This document shows positions 1 through 8,117 of a stretch of DNA of 64,000 bases, piece after piece. Position 1 is the stretch's first letter. The number at the start of each line of letters is the position of its first letter. A program made the translations under genes and the position numbers. The notes below the pieces were generated by a model. It was given only the letters and a program-made list of their open reading frames with translations, searched no databases and was not told where the DNA came from. Source of the DNA: Acinetobacter tandoii DSM 14970 = CIP 107469 (GTDB lineage Bacteria; Pseudomonadota; Gammaproteobacteria; Pseudomonadales; Moraxellaceae); contig NZ_KE007367.1 of NCBI RefSeq assembly GCF_000400735.1, forward strand, positions 235,837 to 299,836, given 5' to 3'.

Positions 1-471
1 AATCATAAAAGATCCTCTGAAGAATTATTGGAGTTTCTTGCAGAATATGCTCAGCATGATAATTATCAAGCAATGCGTTTGATAAAACAGGCTTATGGTA
101 AAGCTCAAGATCAAATAAGATTTCAGGATCAACTGACTCGGTTATCAAATCTTTTTCTCGATCATGTTTTGATTGTAGATGCTAAAATTAAATTTTATAT
201 TAGAGATGAAATAAGTTATGCAAATTATTTGGAGTTTTTAGTAAATCTAAAGGCAATTGTAGGTAATGATTTTTTTCGCAATATCTATTATAGAGAGCAT
301 GAATGGGAAGAATTTAGTAAAGTGATGAAGATTCGGAAAAATAAAAAATATGAAGTACTAGTTTTAAAGAATATTAATCCTAAAGCTAAGTATATGCAGA
401 TATTGATTTCTATTCTTTTTTATAGTTTGTCTTTGAAGATTGTAAATAAACATTTAGATACAGTTACTTAA
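1..471 (+). CDS. Hypothetical protein, 5'-truncated by window edge
   Basis: The frame is open from base 1, so the gene begins outside the window; the TTG at 28 is only an internal codon. The visible 156 residues are rich in charged and aromatic residues, look helical, and have a hydrophobic stretch near the C-terminus (ILISILFYSLSL). I recognise no family or catalytic motif. It lies in the island that ends at the tRNA fragment near 6650, so it is probably an accessory gene. The function is unknown. Confidence 0.6.
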   Translation, partial: NHKRSSEELLEFLAEYAQHDNYQAMRLIKQAYGKAQDQIRFQDQLTRLSNLFLDHVLIVDAKIKFYIRDEISYANYLEFLVNLKAIVGNDFFRNIYYREHEWEEFSKVMKIRKNKKYEVLVLKNINPKAKYMQILISILFYSLSLKIVNKHLDTVT

Positions 472-586
472 GCTGCATATTGAGCAAGTATTTTTATATG
501 TTGTACTTTAAATAAAAATATTTATACGTGCGTTAAATAATTTAACAGGTTTAAGAGTGCGATTTCAAAAAATGGAGGCGGACTAA

Positions 587-877
587 ATGAAGCATACGTA
601 TATAGATGTAGATCATTGTATTCAAGAAGCTTTACAAGGGAATATTGTCCACTTAAACGATAATTTATATTTTTTAAGTGCTGAAACAGCCTTACAGCAA
701 GTCCTTATACCTGAGCATGTTTGCTGTACAGCACCATACTGGATCATTGGATATGAGTTGCCTAAACCGATTCAAAATAAACAGGAATTAGAGTCATTAT
801 TTGCATGGCATAACTTTTTTGTTAAATTTGCTAGCAATGCTGATGAATTTAAAGAGTTTAACCCTAGGGGCGAGTAA
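587..877 (+). CDS. Small hypothetical protein (96 aa)
   Basis: The ATG is preceded by a strong Shine-Dalgarno sequence (GGAGG, about 9 bases upstream). The product is small, acidic and soluble-looking, with no signal peptide and no membrane segment. It has two cysteines together (VCCTAP) and several aromatic residues, but no recognised domain. It belongs to the run of short genes in the left part of the island, where neighbours are separated by roughly 100 to 300 bases, so an operon is not obvious. Function unknown. Confidence 0.6.
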   Translation: MKHTYIDVDHCIQEALQGNIVHLNDNLYFLSAETALQQVLIPEHVCCTAPYWIIGYELPKPIQNKQELESLFAWHNFFVKFASNADEFKEFNPRGE

Positions 878-970
878 TGAAACTTTATAGTGTCAGCCCT
901 TATAGTTTTTAAATTCATCTTCATGAGTACATGATAACTTCAGTATTGACTGAATATTAAAGGATTATTT

Positions 971-1270
971 GTGAGTCGAAGTGTAAAGAGGCAACTCAGT
1001 TTCTTTTTAATCGTACTTTGCGGAGTAATTGCCTATAATTATGTGGCTACTCGTCAAATAGAACATACGGTGGTGAATTCTAGCGTTCAAGAGCGAGAGC
1101 GAGCATTTATGCAAAAACGAGCTGAATACATAAAAAATCACGGTGAGACCAGTATGGCTGATCAAGAAATTAAGCAAGAATTGGCATTCAGAAGAGCACA
1201 TTTTTTAATTAATAGTTCGTCTTCGTATCAGAGTGCTAAAGAGCAAGATCTTGAAAAATTTGTAAAGTGA
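971..1270 (+). CDS. Small single-pass membrane protein (99 aa)
   Basis: A GTG start is supported by AAGGA seven bases upstream. Residues about 8-25 form one hydrophobic segment (FFLIVLCGVIAYNYVA) after a basic N-terminus (SRSVKRQ), which suggests an inner-membrane anchor with the C-terminus in the periplasm. The rest is charged, helical and rich in Glu, Gln and Lys, with no recognised domain. A possible 21-codon ORF follows 10 bases after the stop. Island accessory gene, function unknown. Confidence 0.6.
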   Translation: MSRSVKRQLSFFLIVLCGVIAYNYVATRQIEHTVVNSSVQERERAFMQKRAEYIKNHGETSMADQEIKQELAFRRAHFLINSSSSYQSAKEQDLEKFVK

Positions 1271-1280
1271 GGTACATATT

Positions 1281-1346
1281 ATGGTAGATCAAATTATTTC
1301 TAAAGATAATGCGAAAATATTCGCTGAATCCGCAGCAAAAAATTAG
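1281..1346 (+). CDS. Possible 21-residue ORF
   Basis: ATG at 1281 follows a GAGG Shine-Dalgarno sequence about 8 bases upstream, which overlaps the end of the preceding gene. The ORF is 21 codons and ends at TAG (1344-1346), encoding MVDQIISKDNAKIFAESAAK plus N. It may be a translated leader or small protein, or the 5' stump of a decayed gene. Low certainty, because an ORF this short can arise by chance; the ribosome-binding site is the only support. Confidence 0.25.
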   Translation: MVDQIISKDNAKIFAESAAKN

Positions 1347-1591
1347 TAAGATGAAATAATAAAGTGTGACGATCTCAGGTCTATACTAAACGCAACTAAT
1401 CAACCTCCTATGAAAATCGTCAGAACTGGTAAAAATGTCATGGAGTTTTTAGAGGATTGATTTTTAAGACATTGTTTTATTTTTATTTGATCGCTGTGAT
1501 TTTAATGAAGTATTGCGGGATCATTACTCAATTTTAATTTATGTCATAATTTATTAATCTTAATTTCAGATAAAAATCAAGGAAAAAATTA
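1347..1591. other. Gene-poor stretch in the island
   Basis: No convincing gene. A short in-frame run starting at 1410 (MKIVRTGKNVMEFLED) resembles the end of a coding sequence but has no good ribosome-binding site and may be a remnant. The remainder is A+T-rich and presumably holds the promoter of the gene starting at 1592. Confidence 0.3.
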
Positions 1592-1867
1592 ATGTCGAGA
1601 AAGGTAATAATGACTACAAATGAAAGACATCTTCAAGCATTAAATCAAATGCGTGCTAGCTACCGTGGTGTACAGCTTTTAAGGCAAGATAGAACTAGAT
1701 TTATGCAAGATGGGTCTATTGTTCAATCCAGCTTTTCTTCCACAAGCGATAGTAGGTATCCTGCATGTGATGAACTATCAATGGAAACGGATGAGAGTGA
1801 TGTGTTGAAAGAAACTGCTGAAGCTATGTACGCATCTACAGGTGATACAATTTGGTTAAGCTTTTAA
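1592..1867 (+). CDS. Small hypothetical protein (91 aa)
   Basis: ATG with AAGGA eight bases upstream. The N-terminal half is basic (SRKVIMTTNERHLQALNQMR) and the C-terminal half is acidic and Ser/Thr-rich (SMETDESDVLKETAEAMYAS). There is no membrane segment and no recognised domain. The charge split suggests a small regulatory or nucleic-acid-binding protein, but that is only a guess. It converges on the minus-strand gene at 1910-2092. Confidence 0.55.
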   Translation: MSRKVIMTTNERHLQALNQMRASYRGVQLLRQDRTRFMQDGSIVQSSFSSTSDSRYPACDELSMETDESDVLKETAEAMYASTGDTIWLSF

Positions 1868-1909
1868 ATATAAAATTCAAGCGCTTTATATCGTTTCAAT
1901 GAGCAGAGT

Positions 1910-2092
1910 TCAAAATTGCTTGAGTACGTCGTCAATTGATATTTCCTCTTCCACATAGAAAATACCATTTTGATCTGCTTTCATTTTTTTAATAGTCATA
2001 CCTTCAAGCTTGGCAATCTCGATTAAATCGTCAAGTATTTGATCTGCAATTTTATTTTTCCAATCATTTTCTGGGTCTAAAGGATTCGACAT
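1910..2092 (-). CDS. Small acidic hypothetical protein (60 aa)
   Basis: The ATG is preceded by AGGAG seven bases upstream, a strong start. The 60-residue product is predicted to be soluble, with a helical N-terminal half (KNKIADQILDDLIEIAKLEG) followed by a likely beta segment and an acidic tail. It resembles many small phage or island proteins of unknown role. It is transcribed in the same direction as the metallophosphoesterase stump upstream of it on the minus strand. Confidence 0.55.
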   Translation of the reverse strand: MSNPLDPENDWKNKIADQILDDLIEIAKLEGMTIKKMKADQNGIFYVEEEISIDDVLKQF

Positions 2093-2191
2093 GAGTTTCT
2101 CCTAGTTCATGGTGTAGAAGCTAAATCAACAGTTCTATAGGATGTATGATATTAGAGTTGGTTTAAATTGCTTCAATACGAGTATGACTAC

Positions 2192-2416
2192 TTAAACTTC
2201 GATGATCAAATTTTCTCTAAACCCATTTTTACCTTGCTCTGGCGGATAACCCAATGGATTGATCACTAATCTACATCCATCGACTACAGTATCCACTGAT
2301 GTATGCGTATGTCCTGCAATCCATAATTTAAAGCCTTTTATATCTAAGTCATTAATAAAATAGGGATTGAGTGCTGCTGCAACAGGATGCGTACCCCAAT
2401 ATGGATCAAGACAAGC
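2192..2416 (-). pseudogene. Metallophosphoesterase C-terminal fragment, cut by IS21 element
   Basis: About 75 residues of the C-terminal part of a calcineurin-like phosphoesterase are readable. They include the metal-ligand motif GHTH (WIAGHTHTSVD) and the usual C-terminal NPLGYP segment. The 5' part is missing because the IS21-family element begins at 2417; the extra codons that keep the frame open beyond that point come from the IS end. The rest of the gene is not on the far side of the element, so the event was more than a simple insertion. No activity is expected. Confidence 0.75.
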
Positions 2417-2509
2417 TGTTCGGCGACAATTAGGATGACCGGTTGACGACAATTATCTTGGCCGGTTGGGTGTCACAATAGGTACCTTGTTTTCTGTTCG
2501 GAGTTCAAG

Positions 2510-4030
2510 GTGCCTGGACAACATATCACCCACCGACAAGAGGAGCTGTATATGCAGCATCGCCAACAAGGCATGACTCAAGAAATCGCTGCTGCGAAGT
2601 CTGCCATTTCCCCCCGCACTGCCCGACGTATTGAGCAGTCCAACACCTTACCCCGCGCTAAAGCTGATAGAGATTGGCGCACCCGCTAAGATCCACTGGA
2701 AGCCGTATGGGAAACCGATCTAGTTGTTCTTTTAAACGCTAAACCAGAGCTTACGCCTATTACTTTGCTGGAGCATTTGCAGGCGCTCTATCCAAACCAA
2801 TATGACCAGCGAATTCTGAGAACATTGCAGCGTCGGGTTAAGAAATGGAAAGCACTACATGGCCCGGAGAAAGATGTCATCTTCCGCCAGCAAGCTCAAC
2901 CCGGTTTACAGGGCTTCTCTGATTTTACTCATCCTGATAGCCCGATCACCATTAAGCAGCAACCCTTTGCTCATTTGCTGTATCAGTTCCGCCTCGCTTA
3001 TAGCGGCTGGCGTTCCATCACTGTGGTTCAGGGTGGTGAGAGCTATTCTGCCTTATCTACCGGTTTACAGCGTGCGCTGACGCAGGCTGGTGGCTGTCCG
3101 GTGGAGCATCGCACCGATAGCCTCAGTGCCGCCAGGAACAATACGCAAAATGTCTGGACAGATGCCTATCAGGACTTGTGCGAGCATTACAACATGACGC
3201 CAACGCGCAATAACCTGGGGCAATCGCATGAGAACGGCGTAGTGGAGTGCGCTAATGGCTCATTTAAACGCCGTCTGGCGCAGCACCTGCTACTTCGCGG
3301 CCACAGTGACTTTGACAGTATCGAAGCCTACCAGGCCTTTATTGATCAAATCGTCGGCAAGCTAAACCAGCGCTCACGCAGCCGCTTTTTAGAAGAACAG
3401 CAAACCCTGCAAGCCTTACCGGAATATGATGCTGTTGATTACACCTTGCTGAGCATTAAAGTCACCCGTAGTGCCACCATTGAAGTGCGCCGGGTGGTGT
3501 ACAGCGTGCCATCACGACTGATTGGCGAACGCCTGCAAGTACGGCTGTATCATAACAAACTGGTGCTCTATGTGGGCCAGCAAGTGGCGCTGACCTTGCC
3601 ACGAATTTACCCGGCCCTCGGCCAAAGCCGTGCACGTTGTATCAACTACCGGCATATTATCCGCTCACTGGCCGCTAAACCGCAGGCGTTTCGTTACTCG
3701 CAACTGCGGGATGATATCTTACCTGACGACAATTACCGGCAGTTGTGGCAGTTAGTGGATGATGCGTTACCAGCACAGGATGCCTGTAAATGGATAGTCA
3801 CGGTGTTATGGCTGGCGAGCGAATACGATAGCGAACAAGAGCTGGGAGAGACCTTGTTGCAAGAGGCCAGAGCCGGTCTGTTTGAAAGTGCCAAAACCAT
3901 TCAGGAGCGCTTTTACACCCCGCAAAGCGCACCAGACATTAAGACAAAGCAACATAACCTGCAAAGTTATGATGCACTGCTAACGTCATTAAAGGCACAG
4001 GCGAAACACGATGTGGAGGTGCCATTTTGA
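2510..4030 (+). pseudogene. istA: istA transposase of the IS21-family element, interrupted by a nonsense codon
   Basis: Starting at GTG 2510 (MPGQHITHRQEEL), the frame reads 506 codons as expected for IstA, but TAA at 2687-2689 breaks it after codon 59. The segment before the stop contains the N-terminal helix-turn-helix (MTQEIAAAKSAISPRTARRI). The segment after it contains the DDE catalytic core: FSDFT, HRTDSLSAA and the ENGVVE glutamate motif. A TTG at 2765 could restart translation, but the product would lack the DNA-binding region. The element is therefore probably immobile unless IstA is supplied in trans or the stop is suppressed. Confidence 0.8.
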
Positions 4031-4791
4031 CTTCCTCCGTTGCATTACTGCTCAAAGAATTAAGGCTGCCGGCGTTCGTCAGGCACTATGAAAAACTCTG
4101 GCAAACCGCGGTAGAAAAAGGCTGGTCGCACAGTGACTACCTTGCGGCATTATGCGAATACGAGCTCGCAGAGCGCTTTACACGGCGCACACAAAGCTGG
4201 GTACGCGAAGGGAGGCTGGCACCGGGAAAAACCTTAAGCACTCTGGATAACAGCGTGCTCAGCCGGACAAATCAAGCGCTCATCGCCAAGTTGCACCAAG
4301 ACCTGTCCTGGGCACATCACGCCGATAATATCCTGCTGATTGGCCCCAGTGGCACCGGCAAAACACACATAGCCAATGCATTGGGTTACCGGCTGATTGA
4401 GCAAGGCATACGCTGCAAACTGTTTCCAGCCATTGGCTTGGTACAACAGTTACAACAAGCCAAGCGCGAACTGGATCTGATGAGCGAGATGAGCAAGCTG
4501 GATAAGTATCAGGTGATCATCATTGATGACATTGGTTATGTGAAAAAAACCGATGCAGAAACCCAGGTACTGTTTGAATTTATCGCGCATCGATATGAAA
4601 GCGGTAGCCTGATCATCACAGCCAATCACCCGTTTAGTGCATGGGATCAGATCTTCCCAGACAGCATGATGACGGTAGCGGCCATAGATCGGCTGATCCA
4701 CCACGCGACAATTATAGAATTAGAAGGAGAAAGCTATCGAAAACAACATCAGTTAAAACAAGCTGGAAGTAGGAAAAATGAGAAAACCTAA
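4027..4791 (+). CDS. istB: IstB-like ATP-binding helper of IS21 transposition
   Basis: A 254-residue AAA+ ATPase related to DnaC and IstB. It has a Walker A motif GPSGTGKTH (residues about 103-111), Walker B IIIDDIG, and the arginine-containing C-terminal segment DRLIHHATIIE. IstB loads and regulates the IstA transposase on target DNA. The TTG start overlaps the istA stop by four bases (TTGA, 4027-4030) and follows GGAGG, so the two genes are translationally coupled. Its stop codon lies within the right terminal repeat. The frame is intact, unlike istA. Confidence 0.88.
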   Translation: MTSSVALLLKELRLPAFVRHYEKLWQTAVEKGWSHSDYLAALCEYELAERFTRRTQSWVREGRLAPGKTLSTLDNSVLSRTNQALIAKLHQDLSWAHHADNILLIGPSGTGKTHIANALGYRLIEQGIRCKLFPAIGLVQQLQQAKRELDLMSEMSKLDKYQVIIIDDIGYVKKTDAETQVLFEFIAHRYESGSLIITANHPFSAWDQIFPDSMMTVAAIDRLIHHATIIELEGESYRKQHQLKQAGSRKNEKT

Positions 4792-4841
4792 CCGGCCATC
4801 ATAATTGACGCGAACCGGCCAAGATAGTTGACGCCGAACAG

Positions 4842-5120
4842 CGTTCTCAAAAGACTGATAAATCTGAGTTCTACGCTACTGTCGATATTAATTCTGAAGA
4901 TATCCAAGACAAGCTAGCCGAATGGCAGCATTACTATAACTGGATGAGACCACATTCAGCTTTGAAAGGTAAAACACCGATGGAAAGGTACTTTGAATTA
5001 TGTGAAGAAACCCCTTTCTCTGATGAGGTCCAGAAGCAATACAACCCATCAAATGAACGGATTCAACACTCCAATTACAAGATGGATTTAGAGATCGCTA
5101 AATTGAAACGATCTCTATGA
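4842..5120 (+). pseudogene. IS481-like transposase C-terminal fragment
   Basis: About 92 codons without a start are readable up to TGA 5118-5120. They contain RSQKTDKSEFYATVD and EWQHYYNWMRPHSALKGKTP, the hallmark C-terminal part of integrase-core DDE transposases of the IS481 (IS3-like) group. The frame enters directly from the right end of the IS21-family element, so the 5' part was lost by insertion and deletion. The fragment is non-functional. Confidence 0.7.
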
Positions 5121-5206
5121 ATCACACACATAAATCAGCACGGATCAGATCTTCCTGTACTAGTAGAGAGCATCACGATCTGACCATTGATCTTATTTGT
5201 ACGATT

Positions 5207-6451
5207 TTAATCGATACTATTAACACAACTCAGAATCCAATCCTCATATTCTTGTAGCGTTTCTCGTAGCATATCCATAGGTCGTACGATATAGTGTCTT
5301 TCAACTAATGCACTTGGTTTATGACCTGATATCTGGGCTAAAGATCCCTCATTGATTTTAGCCCATATAGCTAATGTTTTATATGACCTTCTCAATCCAT
5401 GGGGTGTAAGTTCAATATTTAGTTTTTTACATATTTTCTCTAAACTATCGTAAGGATTGACAATATGACCACATTCAGCACCCTTACTGCTAAATATGAA
5501 TTTAGAATCAGAATTTTTCCTTAGTTCTAAAAATAGGCTTTCAACATATGCCGTCAGAGGAATTAGGCGACCTTCATCTTCAATTTTATCTCTAACTTTT
5601 GCTGTTTTCCATCGAAAATCGACATCTGTCCATTTTAATGAAAGCAGCTCATTCTTTCTGCAACCAGTGATTAAACTACATATAAAAAAAATCGCAATTT
5701 TTCTACTAGTTAACTTATTTACCTCTTCAAACCATGGTTTTAGGTGTTGTTTCATCAAACAATCATTTTTGGCTTTGGAGGAAGGGACTTTATCTTTAAC
5801 CTTCTTGGCGTTATATGATTTTGGAGGTATTAAGTTTTCATAGTCTTCATGTTCCTCGCACCAATTCAGAAAAGCGCGTGTGAGTCGATATGCTTTAGCT
5901 GATGTTGTAGGACGATAGTCATTTTGATCAAGCCAATCACAAAACACATCTGCAGTTAATTCAGAAAGCTTGTACTCAAACAGTTGATAAATGGGTTGAT
6001 TAGTATAAATACTATTTTTTTCAGGATCGTAACCACCTCTAGATAATTCGATATGATCCTGATAGCTTCTTGGTCGCCAATTAGGTTGTCTTGCTTTTAA
6101 ATATTCAAACCATACATCTTTAAATTTAATAGTTTTACGCTTTTCTTGTTTTAGCAGTTCTTTATTATCAGCTAAAGCTTTCTTACGCTCGATTAATGGG
6201 TCAATCCCTTTGTGGCACATAATCGCCAATTCTTGTGCATATTTACGAGCGTCATCTAATTTCCATACCTCAACGTCACCAATTTTGATACGACGGTTTT
6301 GAAGACCAATACGGCCTTGGAAGATGTAGCTTTTATTATTTTTAGGTGTAACTTTAACACCGAATCCTGGGGTTTTCTCATCCCAAAAAAAAGTTGGTTT
6401 ATTTTTGTCTGAGCAATCAATTTTATCAATAGCAGGTTTTGTTAACTTCAT
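5207..6451 (-). CDS. Tyrosine-type site-specific integrase of a genomic island (P4-like)
   Basis: A 414-residue integrase with the N-terminal DUF4102-type arm-binding domain (residues about 1-90, ending KGIDPLIERKKA), a central SAM-like core-binding domain, and a C-terminal catalytic domain. The catalytic residues are visible: Arg in TGCRKNELLSLKWTDVD, His-x-x-Arg in HGLRRSYKT, His in SGHKPSALVERHY, and the Tyr nucleophile in that last motif. Its 5' end faces the tRNA fragment at 6600-6649, about 150 bases away, the usual arrangement for tRNA-targeted islands. It is intact and could still excise the island if the other att site is present. Confidence 0.9.
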   Translation of the reverse strand: MKLTKPAIDKIDCSDKNKPTFFWDEKTPGFGVKVTPKNNKSYIFQGRIGLQNRRIKIGDVEVWKLDDARKYAQELAIMCHKGIDPLIERKKALADNKELLKQEKRKTIKFKDVWFEYLKARQPNWRPRSYQDHIELSRGGYDPEKNSIYTNQPIYQLFEYKLSELTADVFCDWLDQNDYRPTTSAKAYRLTRAFLNWCEEHEDYENLIPPKSYNAKKVKDKVPSSKAKNDCLMKQHLKPWFEEVNKLTSRKIAIFFICSLITGCRKNELLSLKWTDVDFRWKTAKVRDKIEDEGRLIPLTAYVESLFLELRKNSDSKFIFSSKGAECGHIVNPYDSLEKICKKLNIELTPHGLRRSYKTLAIWAKINEGSLAQISGHKPSALVERHYIVRPMDMLRETLQEYEDWILSCVNSID

Positions 6452-6599
6452 TATAGTAAGCGTCTGGTAAGCAAGTAGTAAGCAAAATCAATATATATTA
6501 ATCAACAAAAAGAGTGAATAATAAAATTTTAAAATTATATAAATATATGATAGTATTGATTTTATATCTGTGACTTGTTGATTTTTAATTACCATGTAA

Positions 6600-6649
6600 A
6601 CGGACTCATAATCCGTTGGTCCCCAGTTCGAGTCTGGGTGGGCCCACCA
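6600..6649 (+). other. tRNA 3'-half with CAU anticodon: island attachment site remnant
   Basis: The sequence folds as the 3' half of a tRNA: anticodon arm ACGGA-CTCATAA-TCCGT with anticodon CAT, T-arm CCCAG-TTCGAGT-CTGGG, acceptor strand TGGGCCC, discriminator A and CCA. The bases upstream do not supply a matching GGGCCCA acceptor strand or a D-arm, so this is not a complete tRNA. The acceptor and T-arm resemble tRNA-Ile(CAU, lysidine-modified) more than initiator tRNA-Met. It is best read as the att copy left where integrase-mediated insertion reconstituted the real tRNA at the other island end, outside the window. Confidence 0.75.
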
Positions 6650-6657
6650 TATATATC

Positions 6658-6692
6658 AACCACTTAGGTCTACTAATCCTAGGTGGTTTTTT
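6658..6692 (+). terminator. Rho-independent terminator after the tRNA remnant
   Basis: ACCACTTAGG and CCTAGGTGGT form a 10-bp stem with one wobble around a 9-base loop, followed by TTTTTT. It originally ended the tRNA transcript, which supports the view that sequence right of about 6600 is native chromosome. Confidence 0.75.
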
Positions 6693-6770
6693 ATTTTTAG
6701 AATTCGTGTAAGCACTTAAAATAATTCTCATAAATACAAAAATATTCATGAATAATCCACTTAAATAAAA

Positions 6771-6795
6771 AAACCTCCAAATGGAGGTTTTTTAT
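6771..6795. terminator. Bidirectional hairpin terminator
   Basis: AACCTCC-AAAT-GGAGGTT hairpin with an A tract before and a T tract after, so it could stop transcription in either direction. No gene lies between it and the preceding terminator. It may insulate the island junction or end a short RNA I cannot define. Confidence 0.6.
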
Positions 6796-7050
6796 TATTT
6801 GACTGATTTGTGCATTTTAAGTACCCATCAAATTACGTATATCAGTTAACGCAATTTAGCACCATTTACTGTTATTACAGGTTTTAAATGACCTTTTCCA
6901 TGACTGGAACAAATTTAAAGAGTGTTTGATTTTAAGCTTGGAATAGCAGTATTAATAACATTTAAAAGGCTTGCACTTAAATTTAATTTATAATGACCTT
7001 GATCCCCTTACCTTACTTCTAAGGGTATTCTATTTAGAAATGTGAGTAGT

Positions 7051-7683
7051 ATGAAAAATAACAGTAAGGTAATTTATTTATCCATTACAGCAGTAGTGAT
7101 AGCGTTTATAGGTTTGTTTATTTATTCCAAGAAAAGCGATGATGTAAGACTGAATCAACGAGCACAACCCTACAAGAACAGTACGAATGCTTTTATGGCG
7201 AATAGTGGTGCTACTGGCAATGCACAAAATCTTCTTTATAAGGCTGCTCCAAAATGGGCGCAGAGTATGATGGATATAAATGATAACTCTGCATATTCAC
7301 AGGAAGATAAAATTCAAAAATTAGTTGAGTTGTTGAAGCAAAATGAAACGAATCCAGAGGCTTTAAGTGCAATTCTGATTACTTTGACCGCATTAAATCC
7401 TATTGAGGCGGCAGATGAAATTATTCCTTATTTAAAAAATCCTAATCCTAAGGTTCAAAGTGCGGCATTAGCTGTTCTCAATAATGCATCATTGCTTACT
7501 AAGCAGGAACATGAGCTTAAGCATTCATTACCTCATAATGAAGCAGTACGTCGACGTATAGCAAATGCAGTCAATCAGCTTAAAGCAGACCCAAATACAA
7601 CTAATGAAGTGAAGCAGGCTTTAATTTCAACATACACGGTGGCTAATCCATCATTAAAAGATATTCGGGTAACCAATCCATAA
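7051..7683 (+). CDS. Membrane-anchored protein with HEAT-like repeats
   Basis: The 210-residue product starts with a short basic segment and one hydrophobic helix (VIYLSITAVVIAFIGLFIY), so it is an uncleaved N-terminal anchor with a periplasmic domain. Residues about 85-185 show alternating amphipathic helices with an Ala/Leu/Asn pattern (ETNPEALSAILITLTALNP, NPKVQSAALAVLNNAS), typical of HEAT-type solenoid repeats used for protein binding. ATG 7051 is preferred because GTGAG lies just upstream; GTG 7042 is the alternative. It is the first native gene outside the island. The partner is unknown. Confidence 0.7.
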   Translation: MKNNSKVIYLSITAVVIAFIGLFIYSKKSDDVRLNQRAQPYKNSTNAFMANSGATGNAQNLLYKAAPKWAQSMMDINDNSAYSQEDKIQKLVELLKQNETNPEALSAILITLTALNPIEAADEIIPYLKNPNPKVQSAALAVLNNASLLTKQEHELKHSLPHNEAVRRRIANAVNQLKADPNTTNEVKQALISTYTVANPSLKDIRVTNP

Positions 7684-8117
7684 ATTCCGAGCCAAGATGC
7701 GATAGCTACTAATAAATCTAGTTTTATCATCTCATCACTTTTTAATAGAAAATAGATTTCATAGATATATACGAGATATAAAGTTCATAACGAATATATA
7801 AAATAAAAACCTAAGTACAAAAAAACACCTATAAGGACGGTCATCGGGTTTATAGTCATCTTGGCTTGATGCTTCAAAGCAGTAGTAATTTTAATTCAAA
7901 GCAAAACTTAAAAACTTTTTCCTATAACAACTATATTAGTGTGGACGGATCAAATAGCAATCTCAAACAAACCTTAATAAACATTTTCTAGTACAAGGAT
8001 CTTTCTGTTGCTGTGCAATAAATATAAAGAAAAGATAGCTTCTCGCTCTTTACAACCTATTCACTGTGGGAAAGTAAATAGGTTGTAAAAATACTATTGA
8101 TATGTTAAAAATCTAAT
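7684..8117. other. Intergenic region with a 13-bp-arm hairpin
   Basis: No gene seen. TTTACAACCTATT (8049-8061) and its exact complement (8077-8089) form a 13-bp stem just beyond the stop of the minus-strand TonB receptor, a likely transcript end or stabiliser although it lacks a clear U tract. A wider inverted pair, AGCCAAGATG (near 7688) and CATCTTGGCT (near 7857), flanks the middle of the gap. Confidence 0.5.

Larger units (their letters stand above)
2417..4840 (+). mobile_element. IS21-family insertion sequence
   Basis: The element is bounded by imperfect terminal inverted repeats that both begin TGTTCGGC (2417-2444 and complement of 4813-4840). Each end carries a second internal copy of the same unit ending in GGCCGGTT (2445-2467 and complement of 4790-4812), the multi-repeat end typical of IS21. 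It encodes istA and istB in the usual overlapping order and is visibly richer in G+C than the flanks. No target duplication is seen (AAGC on the left, GCGT on the right) and the flanks belong to two unrelated genes. This suggests an adjacent deletion or rearrangement after insertion. Confidence 0.88.

Noticed and set aside
2417..4840. Target-site duplication of the IS21-family element
   Set aside because: Flanking bases (AAGC on the left, GCGT on the right) do not form a repeat of four to eight bases.
6600..6649. Complete tRNA gene
   Set aside because: There is no 5' acceptor strand complementary to TGGGCCC and no D-arm upstream, so it is only the 3' half.
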